A stretch of DNA of 64,000 bases, taken from contig NZ_QYUO01000002.1 in the NCBI RefSeq assembly GCF_003591035.1, positions 806,001 to 870,000 of the forward strand, in the 5' to 3' direction. The notes below the pieces were generated by a model. That model was not told where the DNA came from and did no database searches. It saw only the letters and a list, made by a program, of their open reading frames with translations. Source of the stretch: Noviherbaspirillum saxi. GTDB taxonomy: Bacteria > Pseudomonadota > Gammaproteobacteria > Burkholderiales > Burkholderiaceae_D. Position numbers and translations under genes: made by a program. Positions 18,401 through 25,708 of the stretch are shown piece by piece (the stretch's first letter is position 1; each line of letters begins with the position of its first letter).

Positions 18401-18659
18401 CGCGCTGACACGTCTGCGGCCGGTGCTGATGACCGCATTGGTCGCGTCGCTCGGTTTTGTGCCAATGGCTATCGCAACAGGCACTGGAGCTGAAGTCCAA
18501 CGTCCGCTGGCAACGGTGGTCATCGGCGGCATCCTCTCGTCGACAGCATTGACGCTTCTGGTTCTTCCGCTTCTCTATCGCCTGGCTTACCGCAAGGACG
18601 AGGAGCTTGAGGAGCAAGCCGCTCCGATACAGGCAGTTCCCCAGCAACTACCCACTTAA
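15474..18659 (+). CDS. czcA: CzcA-like heavy-metal RND efflux pump
   Basis: A 1061-residue HME-RND permease with the 12-helix, two-large-loop layout. The transport motif LDFGIIIDGAVVIVEN places Asp402, Asp408 and Glu415 exactly where CzcA of Cupriavidus has its proton/cation residues, so Zn, Cd or Co specificity is likely rather than Cu/Ag (CusA type). It uses the proton gradient to expel divalent metal through CzcB and CzcC. CCTATG and upstream AAAGGA mark the start 18 bp after czcB. Confidence 0.95.
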   Translation: MFERIIRFAIEQRWLVMLAVFGMAAIGIFSYQKLPIDAVPDITNVQVQINTSAPGYSPLETEQRITFPLETVMSGLPNLEQTRSLSRYGLSQITVIFKDGTDIYFARQLVNERLQEAKERLPAGVTPAMGPISTGLGEIYLWTVETREGAKKPGGTPYTPMDLREIQDWIIKPQLRNVPGVTEINSIGGFEKEYQVAPVPERLASYGLTLQDVVNALDRNNGNAGAGYIEKRGEQLLIRAPGQVQSIEDISNIILGNVRGVPIRMRDIGAVEIGRELRTGAATENGREVVLGTVFMLIGQNSRTVSQAVDKKMEEINRTLPEGVVAVTVYDRTVLVDKAINTVKKNLIEGAVLVIAILFLFLGNIRAAIITAMVIPLSMLFTFSGMVSNKVSANLLSLGALDFGIIIDGAVVIVENCVRRLAHAQAHHGRPLTRAERFHEVFAASREARRPLLYGQLIIMVVYLPIFALTGVEGRMFHPMALTVVIALLGAMILSITFIPAAVALFIGNKVAEKENVVMQGAKRLYAPVLDFVMANKPVVLTFAAVMVILSGLLATRMGTEFVPSLNEGDFAIQALRIPGTSLSQSVSMQQQLERMLKQKHPEIDRIFARTGTAEIASDPMPPNISDGYIMLKPQDQWPKPRKTRDELLAAVQQTISKIPGSNYEFSQPIQLRFNELISGVRSDVAVKLFGDDMDVLNDTAARISATLSRVSGAAEVKVEQTTGLPMLTINIDREKASRYGLNVGDVQDMVATAIGGKEAGTLFQGDRRFDIIVRLPENVRNDLEAMKRLPISLPRAENGNGRPTFIPLGEVASLELAPGPNQISREDGKRRIVISANVRGRDIGSFVSEAESAIREQVKIPAGYWTTWGGQFEQLQSAAQRLQIVVPLALLLVFTLLFAMFGNLKDGLLVFSGIPFALTGGVVALWMRGIPMSISAAVGFIALSGVAVLNGLVMISFIRTLREEGRSLDEAVREGALTRLRPVLMTALVASLGFVPMAIATGTGAEVQRPLATVVIGGILSSTALTLLVLPLLYRLAYRKDEELEEQAAPIQAVPQQLPT

Positions 18660-18664
18660 GCAGG

Positions 18665-18691
18665 CTGCCCCCGTTGACCTTCAATGGGGGC
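18665..18691 (+). terminator. stem-loop after czcA
   Basis: GCCCCC and GGGGGC arms with TTG/CAA pairing inside form a strong imperfect hairpin just after the czcA stop. There is no T-run, so it may act as a processing or attenuation structure rather than a full terminator. Confidence 0.4.
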
Positions 18692-18738
18692 CCGCTTGAC
18701 TGCTACACCAAGGCGTTTTACTACTATCAGGAGAAAAT

Positions 18739-19170
18739 ATGAAATTTCATCAATTTGCTTCGGCTACTCTCGCGGTACTTGCCATGTCTTTTGCCAATAT
18801 CGGCATGACTGCAGATGACCATAAAGGCCACAACCATGAGGATAAAAAGGGCGGTGAACACGCTCATGATGCCAAGCCGATGTACGGGGGTATCGTGTCT
18901 GTCGTCAAGGACGTCAACTACGAGCTGGTTGTAAAGCCCGACACGATAACTCTTTACATCACAGACCATGGCAAGTCGGTCAATACTAAGGACGCGTCGG
19001 CGACCCTGACGCTGCTGTCTGCTTCCGACAAATCCGAAGTGAAGCTTGTCCCGGCAGATGAGAACAAGTTGCAAGCGAAAGGAACGTTCAAGGTTGACAA
19101 GGGTACCAAAGTAGTCGCATCTGTCGCCACGGGCAGTAAGCCGCAAAGCGTTCGCTTCACGCTAAAGTAA
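18739..19170 (+). CDS. His-rich periplasmic protein downstream of czcA
   Basis: A 143-residue secreted protein: signal peptide MKFHQFASATLAVLAMSFANIGMT, then a His/Asp-rich stretch (DDHKGHNHEDKKGGEHAHD) and a beta-rich domain of about 95 residues. The His-rich part suggests periplasmic metal buffering or chaperoning for the Czc pump. I do not recognise a named family with certainty; CzcE is a functional comparison but not a clear homologue. CAGGAG lies before the ATG. It is separated from czcA by a stem-loop and may be transcribed at a different level. Confidence 0.75.
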   Translation: MKFHQFASATLAVLAMSFANIGMTADDHKGHNHEDKKGGEHAHDAKPMYGGIVSVVKDVNYELVVKPDTITLYITDHGKSVNTKDASATLTLLSASDKSEVKLVPADENKLQAKGTFKVDKGTKVVASVATGSKPQSVRFTLK

Positions 19171-19536
19171 GGCCGATCGAAGTTTAATGCTGAAGAACGA
19201 TAGCATGACATCGGGCCCATTTCAGTTTCGCGTACGGTCAGATCGGCAAACCAGGTCTCTTTGCTCTTCAGAAAAACACCGCCCCATCCTGTTTCCTAAG
19301 AAGAATCCTTTCTACTACTGTACTAATTTTAGAGAGTGGGTCAAATATCCTTAAAACATTTCTCTCATTCAGTGGTCAACATAGGTAGCGAATAGTCGGA
19401 AATTAACTATTCGGGAGAAAGGATCTTACAAAAAGCTCCCTTTTTCAGTCCAAATTCTCCTGCCTTCCAGGATCACCGAAAAACGTAACAGGAAAGCGCA
19501 GTGTGAAAGTTCATTCAAGTTTTCAGAGGTGAGCAA
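19171..19536. other. intergenic region, 366 bp, AT-richer, with a perfect inverted repeat
   Basis: No gene is supported. At 19389-19413 the arms CGAATAGT and ACTATTCG flank a 9-base spacer, a shape suited to a dimeric regulator. The region is visibly AT-richer than its neighbours. Confidence 0.5.
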
Positions 19537-20514
19537 GTGAAACGCGTTACCGTTCTAACCTCAGCGGTTTTCTCTTTATTGCATTTCCACGGCGTGGAGG
19601 CTTCTGTTTCTGATGGAAAGCTGCGTCAGCACGATAAAAAGAATCACTCTCAAATACAAGGTCAGACCAGGCCGACAATCGTTGTTTCAGCGGGTGGCTG
19701 GGGCAATGTGGAGTCGAAACAAATTGAATTGCTACTCAGTGCAGTGGCGAGTGAGATCCTCACGCATTTCCCAGGGAAGAAGCTCGACCCGATTATTGTG
19801 TCCCCGTCGTCACATGCGCCGGTCGTGCTCTACCAAAAAGGTCCGCGCAATGAATATCAGATTTTATTGGCCGCAAAAGATCAACACTGGGCTGAGTATA
19901 TTTATGAGTTCTCGCATGAGTTATTTCATATTCTTGCGCAGTATGAATACCATGCACCACCTCATCATGCACGACACCAATGGTTTGAGGAAACGCTGTG
20001 TGAAACCGCTTCTTTGTATATGCTCAAGCGATTTTCGTTAACCTGGTTACAAGCCCCGCCGCTACCGGGATGGCGCTCCTATGCATCGGAAATGCAGGCC
20101 TTCACACGAAGAGCGCTGTCGGATCCCCACAGACAGCTCCCGACGAATGTCACGTTTGATCAATGGTTTCGTGATAATGGGCCGTCACTGATTTCCAAGC
20201 CATATTTGCGTGAAAAGAATGAATTGGTAGCAAATATCTTGCTGCCATTTTTGGAAAAAAATTCCGACTGGCGTGCCATCGCTTATCTTAACGTTAATGG
20301 CCCAAAGGGCAATTCCAGTTTCTATGACCATCTTGTACACTGGTACGGAGCTACTCCAGTGGCACACCGGTATTTTGTTTCCGAGGCTATCCATCTGTTC
20401 CGTTTCAAAAGTCCGGTCGACCATGCGTATGCGAGAGCAGAAGCCCAAGTGCCACTGTCTTCCTCAGGAAAGCTTCAGTCCAATGAAGGTCCTGCAGGAC
20501 CAACACGACATTAA
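19537..20514 (+). CDS. secreted protein with zincin-like HExxH motif, unknown family
   Basis: A 325-residue protein with an N-terminal signal peptide (about 1-22). A zinc-protease motif lies at HELFH (127-131), followed by WFEETLCETASLY (149-161) where Glu152 or Glu156 could be the third ligand, as in gluzincins. That gives a complete HExxH-x24-E site with no named family that I recognise. The rest is a helical C-terminal half with many aromatic residues. It may be a periplasmic or exported peptidase. Base composition differs from the operons around it, which suggests separate acquisition. Activity is inferred from the motif only. GAGGTGAG precedes the ATG. Confidence 0.65.
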   Translation: MKRVTVLTSAVFSLLHFHGVEASVSDGKLRQHDKKNHSQIQGQTRPTIVVSAGGWGNVESKQIELLLSAVASEILTHFPGKKLDPIIVSPSSHAPVVLYQKGPRNEYQILLAAKDQHWAEYIYEFSHELFHILAQYEYHAPPHHARHQWFEETLCETASLYMLKRFSLTWLQAPPLPGWRSYASEMQAFTRRALSDPHRQLPTNVTFDQWFRDNGPSLISKPYLREKNELVANILLPFLEKNSDWRAIAYLNVNGPKGNSSFYDHLVHWYGATPVAHRYFVSEAIHLFRFKSPVDHAYARAEAQVPLSSSGKLQSNEGPAGPTRH

Positions 20515-20873
20515 GTCGCCCCGAAGCAAAAAATCTATCACTTGAAGTGAGTGCGACTGCGACATATAGTGGTCCTCACCTACCGTAGGCATTCACCTCA
20601 ACGGTTCCGAAATGGGGGCGATCCGCATGCCAACCGCATAACGATGGATCCGCACCACAAATGTGTGACCCGGCCCTTCATATTTCGCCGCTTACGACTA
20701 TCGGCCATAACGGGAATCACGCTTAGCAAATTTTAGATAGCGCATGTAGTACATATCCTGCGATGCCACGCAAGGTTTCCATTGCGGCATCGTTACGCCT
20801 TTTGCCTATGCGTAGTGGAGCGTATTTCGCCAACAATAAGGCATGGATAATCTTCGTATCGAGGAGCTTTAAT
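20515..20873. other. intergenic region, 359 bp
   Basis: No gene supported. It contains the palindrome TCACTT-G-AAGTGA at 20538-20550 and a stem-loop at 20761-20792 (CGATGC and GCATCG outer arms, CGCAA/TTGCG inner arms) in what would be the leader of the next gene. Confidence 0.5.
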
Positions 20874-21218
20874 ATGAGAACGAATCAGTGGATTACCGCT
20901 CTTTCCACCGTTTTTGCATTGACAGCAGCAGGCCAGGCTGTTGCTGAGGTTGGCATCATGGATGGAGCTGACTCATTCAAAGACTTTCAGTCCTTCAAAT
21001 CACGCGCGGAGGTCCGCTCCGAATTAAGCGGATCGCGGGCGCCTGCCGCGCCAATGAGCAGCGGTAGTAGTCGCAACGATGAGCCGGCGAGTGGCGCGTA
21101 TGGCGTAGGAGGTGCACGCTATTCCACGCAAAATCTAGAGGACGGTCGAGGAAATGTTTCGCATCCTCACCAATTGCGTCAACCCAATATGCCGGGCGAT
21201 ATCTACTTCGGAGGTTAA
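20874..21218 (+). CDS. small secreted protein, DUF4148-like
   Basis: A 114-residue protein with a signal peptide (MRTNQWITALSTVFALTAAGQAVA) and a low-complexity mature part rich in Ser, Gly, Ala and Asn. SRAEVRSEL resembles the conserved start of DUF4148 proteins, small exported proteins common in Burkholderiales, but the match is short. GAGGAG lies 6 bases before the chosen ATG; an earlier in-frame start would add 37 residues and hide the signal peptide. Function unknown. Confidence 0.6.
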   Translation: MRTNQWITALSTVFALTAAGQAVAEVGIMDGADSFKDFQSFKSRAEVRSELSGSRAPAAPMSSGSSRNDEPASGAYGVGGARYSTQNLEDGRGNVSHPHQLRQPNMPGDIYFGG

Positions 21219-21311
21219 ATTCTATAGGCGTGCGCACGGCTCGGTTTTTCAAGGAAAGGAGTGATTGCTTTATTCTTTGAATGAAATATCTGAAAAGCAA
21301 CGATAAGTATG

Positions 21312-21482
21312 GTTCAGGGCAGCGGCCAGTTTCTTGACTGCTGCGCTGTCCTTATTGTCTTCGCTTGCGACCAGTAGGTGGGCATAGGGAGAATCGCCGT
21401 TTTCGATGATGAGCGAATCCTTGACCGGGTTGAGCTTGGCTTCCGGTGCATAGTTGGTATTGATTAACGCAAGGTCCACCTC
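21312..21482 (-). pseudogene. fragment of metQ-type methionine-binding lipoprotein gene
   Basis: A 57-codon stretch reads VDLALINTNYAPEAKLNP, then IIENGDSPYAHLLVA and KKLAAALN, which is the C-terminal third of NlpA/MetQ methionine-binding proteins. The amino two thirds and the final conserved tail are missing, and the frame runs into unrelated codons on both sides. No metN or metI partner is nearby. It is a gene relic, pointing away from the LysR gene. Confidence 0.8.
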
Positions 21483-21575
21483 TCTTCTCTCGCAGCTCAG
21501 GCAGCATGCTAGAATCGAAGAGCCATTGCCGTAACCCATTGTTCGGCAACGAGTTTTTCCGAGAGTGAGCATGAT

Positions 21576-22601
21576 ATGAAATTTAGCCTACGCCAAATGG
21601 AAGTTTTCCGGGCGGTAATGCTTACCGGTTCCATTAACGGCGCGGCCAAGCTACTCTTCACGTCGCAGCCGGCAGTCAGCCGAATCATTTCGCACACTGA
21701 ACAGACCTTGCGCTTATCGCTGTTTAGTCGCGTCAAAGGAAAGCTGGTACCTACGCCGGAGGCAGAGGCGCTCTTCCGCGAGGTCGATGAATTTTTCCAG
21801 CAGGCGCTTCGTGTCGAAGACTTTGCCCGGGGGCTTGCTCAAGGGCCATCCGGGACGCTCAACATCGCCTCTAGCCCCTGCCTTTCACGCAGTTTCATCC
21901 CGAAGGCGATCGCCGAGTTTGTGCAGCGCTATCCGAATATTCGCGTGAATTATCACACGACCCTGCTCAATAGCATGGCGCAGGAAGTGCTAAGTAACAA
22001 AGTTGACATAGCCGTTTCCGTTCTTCCGCTGGAACATCCTAACCTGACTGTGCAGCCATTTACGGAAGGTCGTATGGTCTGTCTGGTTCCACTTGGTCAT
22101 GAACTCACTCAGCAAGCCAGCGTCTCCATCGCTGACCTGGCGCGATATCCGCTCATCGCCCACCATCCGGCCATTCCATTCGGCCAACTGGTGTCGGCTG
22201 CGTTTCGCAAGGCGAACCTGACGCTTTCTTCGCGCATCGATATTCACCAGACCGACGTCGCATGTTCACTGGTGCGCTCGGGGGCGGGGATTGCAATGGT
22301 TGACCAGTTTACCGTAGAGGGAATCGACTGGAATGATCTGCAGGTATTGCCGCTGGAGGACGAAATCCGTCTTACGCCGAGCATCGTACGGTCCGTTTTT
22401 GATACCCGCAAAACGCATGCAGACAAGTTTGCCGAGATACTTCGTGCGATGCACTCGTATTCTCCGCAGCGCCCGCACCAGCGACAGGATTCGCCCACCG
22501 TCCAGGCCCTCCGGACGGCGCCGTACGAAAAATGCGCAAACTCTGAGAGTACGCAAGCTGAAGTGTCCAAGCGTTCTCCACGCGCTGTCAACAAAAAATG
22601 A
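21576..22601 (+). CDS. LysR-family transcriptional regulator
   Basis: A 341-residue LysR protein. The winged helix-turn-helix covers about 3-62 (LRQMEVFRAVMLTGSINGAAKLL, SQPAVSRII, read in two parts) and the effector domain about 90-295; a C-terminal tail of some 40 polar residues is longer than usual. It is followed by the beta-hydroxyacid dehydrogenase cluster and is its most likely regulator. The gap between them holds CCATGC-N17-GCATGG, a possible binding site. Confidence 0.9.
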   Translation: MKFSLRQMEVFRAVMLTGSINGAAKLLFTSQPAVSRIISHTEQTLRLSLFSRVKGKLVPTPEAEALFREVDEFFQQALRVEDFARGLAQGPSGTLNIASSPCLSRSFIPKAIAEFVQRYPNIRVNYHTTLLNSMAQEVLSNKVDIAVSVLPLEHPNLTVQPFTEGRMVCLVPLGHELTQQASVSIADLARYPLIAHHPAIPFGQLVSAAFRKANLTLSSRIDIHQTDVACSLVRSGAGIAMVDQFTVEGIDWNDLQVLPLEDEIRLTPSIVRSVFDTRKTHADKFAEILRAMHSYSPQRPHQRQDSPTVQALRTAPYEKCANSESTQAEVSKRSPRAVNKK

Positions 22602-22936
22602 ATTGAGACGACGCGCGTTTTACACGCAGTTTAGTCTCACTTTCTGCTGCTTCCGCATCGGATGTCTTGCTCCCACTTAATTTGCTTGGTATCAGGAAAT
22701 GTAAGTCTGCATCCGTACCCAATGGCGGCAGCTCATGGCCGTGAACGATCGATACCTTTCCCATTTCTGCGCCGGGTTGGTGCCTCGCCAAGCCTTAACA
22801 TAAAGTTATACCCCGCCCCATAAACGGAATTTGCCCGGGTATCCAGCCAAGCCTACCATTTGTGACATTGCCATGCCGCGAAAGCACCACAGAGCATGGT
22901 TGGCAGTATCGCAACTCACTTGGGAAGAGATTCTTT
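22602..22936. other. intergenic region, 335 bp, with possible LysR site
   Basis: No gene supported. CCATGC (22871-22876) and GCATGG (22894-22899) are inverted arms 17 bp apart, 38 bp before the next start, a reasonable operator for the preceding LysR gene. Confidence 0.4.
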
Positions 22937-23830
22937 ATGAAAGTCGGACTTATTGGCTTGGGAAACATTGGCGTGCATTTTGGGACGCGCTTATTAGCGG
23001 CTGGGTATGAACTCATTGTTCACGACCGCAATGAAGCCATGCAACGGCGCCTGGTGGAAAAGGGCGCTCACGGCGTCGGCAGCGCGCAGGAGCTTGCTTC
23101 GAGAGCAGAAATCGTTTTGCTGTGCCTGCCGATGCCGCGCATTGTGGCTGAGGTTGCCGCGGAGGTTGCGCAAGGCAGTGCTGTACGTATCGTGGTCGAT
23201 CTTTCCACCACTGGTCCCTCGGTCACCAAGGAAGTGGAGGCACTACTCAACGCGCGTGGCATCGCGATGATCGGCGCGCCGGTTTCGGGCGGCACCGTAG
23301 CAGCCGAGAAGGGAACACTGGCGGTGATGCCTGCTGGCCCCGAGGATACCTATAAGGAAGTGGAGCCGCTGCTACGCGTCATAGGGAAAAACATCTTCTA
23401 TTTGGGCACGGATCCGAGCCTGGGGCAGACGATGAAGATCATCAACAACACGCTTTACGCGACTAGCATGGTCGCCAGCTGTGAAGCCCTGGTGTATGGG
23501 GTGAAGGCAGGCCTGGATTCGAAAACCATGCTCGATGTCATCAACGTTTCGAGCGGTCGCTCCTTCGCCACGCTGGAGCGCATTCCGCAATGCGCACTGG
23601 ACCGCAGCTTCCCGATCCGCTTCACGACGGAACTGCTGCACAAGGACATCAAGATGTGTATCGATGAGGCCGAGAAAATCGGCGCTCCGATGCTGGTAAG
23701 CCCGGCGGCGCGCCAGTTCCTTGCCTTCGCGATCACTCAGGGCGATGGGCAGCAGGATAACGTATATCCCATTCGCCATTTCGAGCAATGGGCTGGCGCG
23801 CAGTTTGGTAAAGCGTCGACCGACGAGTAA
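22937..23830 (+). CDS. beta-hydroxyacid dehydrogenase (3-hydroxyisobutyrate dehydrogenase family)
   Basis: A 297-residue NAD(P)-dependent dehydrogenase. It has the Rossmann motif GLIGLGNIG (4-12), the substrate loop GAPVSGG (113-119) and catalytic Lys167 in TMKIINNTL, all as in 3-hydroxyisobutyrate, tartronate-semialdehyde and gamma-hydroxybutyrate dehydrogenases. It would oxidise a short beta-hydroxyacid or reduce the semialdehyde. The start is set at MKVGLIG, where family members begin. It leads a cluster with a Bug-type binding protein and further dehydrogenases, so a dicarboxylic or sugar-acid substrate is plausible. Confidence 0.9.
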   Translation: MKVGLIGLGNIGVHFGTRLLAAGYELIVHDRNEAMQRRLVEKGAHGVGSAQELASRAEIVLLCLPMPRIVAEVAAEVAQGSAVRIVVDLSTTGPSVTKEVEALLNARGIAMIGAPVSGGTVAAEKGTLAVMPAGPEDTYKEVEPLLRVIGKNIFYLGTDPSLGQTMKIINNTLYATSMVASCEALVYGVKAGLDSKTMLDVINVSSGRSFATLERIPQCALDRSFPIRFTTELLHKDIKMCIDEAEKIGAPMLVSPAARQFLAFAITQGDGQQDNVYPIRHFEQWAGAQFGKASTDE

Positions 23831-23998
23831 TGCGTCACTAGTTTTTCCCGGACGCTTAGGCGCGTATGCGTGTTGTGCCATCTACTGATGTCAGTCATCG
23901 GAGCGAAAGGCCGGTGAAGTCTGCCATGGACTGCACCGAATGTAGTAGATGCCGGCTGCTCGCTCCCACGTTCATAATTTTTTGCTTAGGAGTTTTCC

Positions 23999-24580
23999 AT
24001 GTCGTTAATCAAAATCCGCAAGAAGCTGCTCAACATCGAGTCGGTCTATCACGAGGGTGGTCCTGCTCGCAGCGAACCGATCAAGATGGGCAGCATCGCG
24101 GTTGTGATCGAGAATCCGTATGCAGGTCGCTACGTCGAAGAGTTGACTCAGCTGGTTGAGGACTCGACCAAGATGGCCATGGAGATCGTGCCGGAGCTCA
24201 TCGAGGCTCTCGGAGGCGCCGACAAGATCCAGGCCTATGGCAAGGGAGCAATCGTCGGTCTGAATGGCGAACTCGAGCATGGCGCCATCTGGCATATCGG
24301 CGGCGGCTATCCGATGCGCCAGCATCTGCCAAAGGCTAAGTCCATCGTGCCGGCTGCAAAGGTGGTGGCAAGCGCGGGTACAAGGCTGCAGATCCCCTTG
24401 CACCACATCGAGGCTGCCTATGTGCGCAGCCACTTCAGCACCATGGAGGTGGGCACGATAGACGGCCCGCGTCCGAACGAGCTTCTCTATGCGCTGGTGA
24501 TGGCAACGGGAACACGGGTGCATGAGCGTCTCGGTGGATTGCGGGCCGACGAGATCAAGGTGGGCGACGGTCAGCGCTGA
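23999..24580 (+). CDS. DUF1185 amino acid synthesis family protein
   Basis: A 193-residue protein matching the DUF1185 family, with conserved features such as ENPYAGRYVE, GKGAIVGLNGELEHGAIWH and GGGYPMR. The family is often called amino acid synthesis protein, but no reaction is firmly established to my knowledge. TAGGAG lies before the ATG. It sits between a dehydrogenase and a solute-binding protein, so an isomerase or hydrolase step on the imported compound is conceivable; that is inference. Confidence 0.82.
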   Translation: MSLIKIRKKLLNIESVYHEGGPARSEPIKMGSIAVVIENPYAGRYVEELTQLVEDSTKMAMEIVPELIEALGGADKIQAYGKGAIVGLNGELEHGAIWHIGGGYPMRQHLPKAKSIVPAAKVVASAGTRLQIPLHHIEAAYVRSHFSTMEVGTIDGPRPNELLYALVMATGTRVHERLGGLRADEIKVGDGQR

Positions 24581-24590
24581 CAAGCAAGTA

Positions 24591-24611
24591 CGGCGTGGTG
24601 GTGCCACGCCG
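24591..24611 (+). other. stem-loop between DUF1185 gene and binding-protein gene
   Basis: CGGCGTGG and CCACGCCG arms close a 5-base loop. No T-run follows, so it is more likely an mRNA-stabilising or processing hairpin that lets the binding-protein message accumulate differently. Confidence 0.45.
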
Positions 24612-24636
24612 CTAGATTTCAATAAAGGAGACAATA

Positions 24637-25611
24637 GTGAAACGATCTACCTTCCTGCGAGCATTTGCATCCGTCGTCGTTGCGACGACCTTCTTCGCAT
24701 CCTCTTCGCACGCGGCCGACTGGCCGGAGCGCCCGGTAACGCTGGTCCTTCCATTCGCGCCCGGCGGCAGCACCGACTATACGGCCCGTTTGCTGGCGCA
24801 GAAGCTCAGCAGCACGCTCGGCCAGCAGGTGATTGTGGAAAACAAGCCTGGCGCCGGCGGCAACATCGGCGCTGCGTATGCGGCCAGGGCAAAGCCGGAC
24901 GGCTATACCTTATTGATGCACACGAGCACCGTTGCCTCCAATGTCACGCTATACAAGAACATGGGATTCAACCTGCAGAAGGATCTGATTACGGTCTCGC
25001 AGGTCAGCCTGATTCCGAATGTACTGGTGGTCAACAATGACGTCCCGGCCAAGGACCTCAAAGAGTTTGTCGATCTGGTCAAACAGAAAAAAGTGCACAT
25101 CACCTACGGATCCGCCGGCAACGGTGCTTCCCAGCATTTGTCCGGCGCCTTGTTCAACAACATGGTGGGCGGCGACATGGTCCATGTACCCTATAAGGGT
25201 GGTGCGCCGGCCAATACCGACCTCTTGGCGGGCCAGATTCAGGCCGTGTTCTCGCCGCTGGTCGAAGTTCTGTCATACATCGACAGCGGCAAGCTGCGGC
25301 CGCTGGGCGTAACCACCAAGACCCGTTCGTCGCGTCTTCCCAGCGTGCCGGCGGTAGCGGAAGTCCTGCCCGGTTACGAAGTCGTGCTGTGGAACGGTGT
25401 ATTTGCGCCTGCCGGCACGCCGCAGCCTATCATCACCAAGCTGAGTGCTGCGATCCGCGAGGCGCTGCAGGATCCGGCCGTGCGCAAGACGCTTGCGGAT
25501 CAAGGCTCAACGCCGGTAGGTAACTCGCCCGAGGAGTTCAAGCAATTCCTGACGACCGAGATCGACAAGTGGGGCAAGCTGATCAAGCTGTCCGGTGCTC
25601 GCATTGATTAA
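24637..25611 (+). CDS. Bug/TctC-family periplasmic solute-binding protein
   Basis: A 324-residue exported protein: signal peptide to about residue 27 (ending SSSHAADWP), then the Bug signature WPERPVTLVLPFAPGGSTD and IVENKPGAGGNIG. Bug proteins bind carboxylates, amides or amino acids in the periplasm and normally feed TctAB-type transporters. No tctA or tctB gene is adjacent; Bug genes often occur alone in Bordetella, Cupriavidus and relatives. AAGGAG precedes the ATG. Its neighbours suggest an organic acid ligand. Confidence 0.93.
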   Translation: MKRSTFLRAFASVVVATTFFASSSHAADWPERPVTLVLPFAPGGSTDYTARLLAQKLSSTLGQQVIVENKPGAGGNIGAAYAARAKPDGYTLLMHTSTVASNVTLYKNMGFNLQKDLITVSQVSLIPNVLVVNNDVPAKDLKEFVDLVKQKKVHITYGSAGNGASQHLSGALFNNMVGGDMVHVPYKGGAPANTDLLAGQIQAVFSPLVEVLSYIDSGKLRPLGVTTKTRSSRLPSVPAVAEVLPGYEVVLWNGVFAPAGTPQPIITKLSAAIREALQDPAVRKTLADQGSTPVGNSPEEFKQFLTTEIDKWGKLIKLSGARID

Positions 25612-25708
25612 GGTAAGGAGTGACCGGTTGGGCAAGACTATCCTGCCAATACGGCGGACGCGCCAACCGGCCAATTCTCTTCAGTTGACTCCAAGACCCG
25701 GACTTCAC

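Noticed and set aside
19537..20514. Reading the HExxH protein as part of the metal-efflux operon
   Set aside because: A 366-bp gap, a different base composition and no metal-resistance relatives argue for a separate unit.
22588..22791. A 67-codon minus-strand frame reading MGKVSIVHGHELPPLG in its first half
   Set aside because: It looks faintly protein-like but has no ribosome site and no family that I can name; it may be a relic, but support is too thin.
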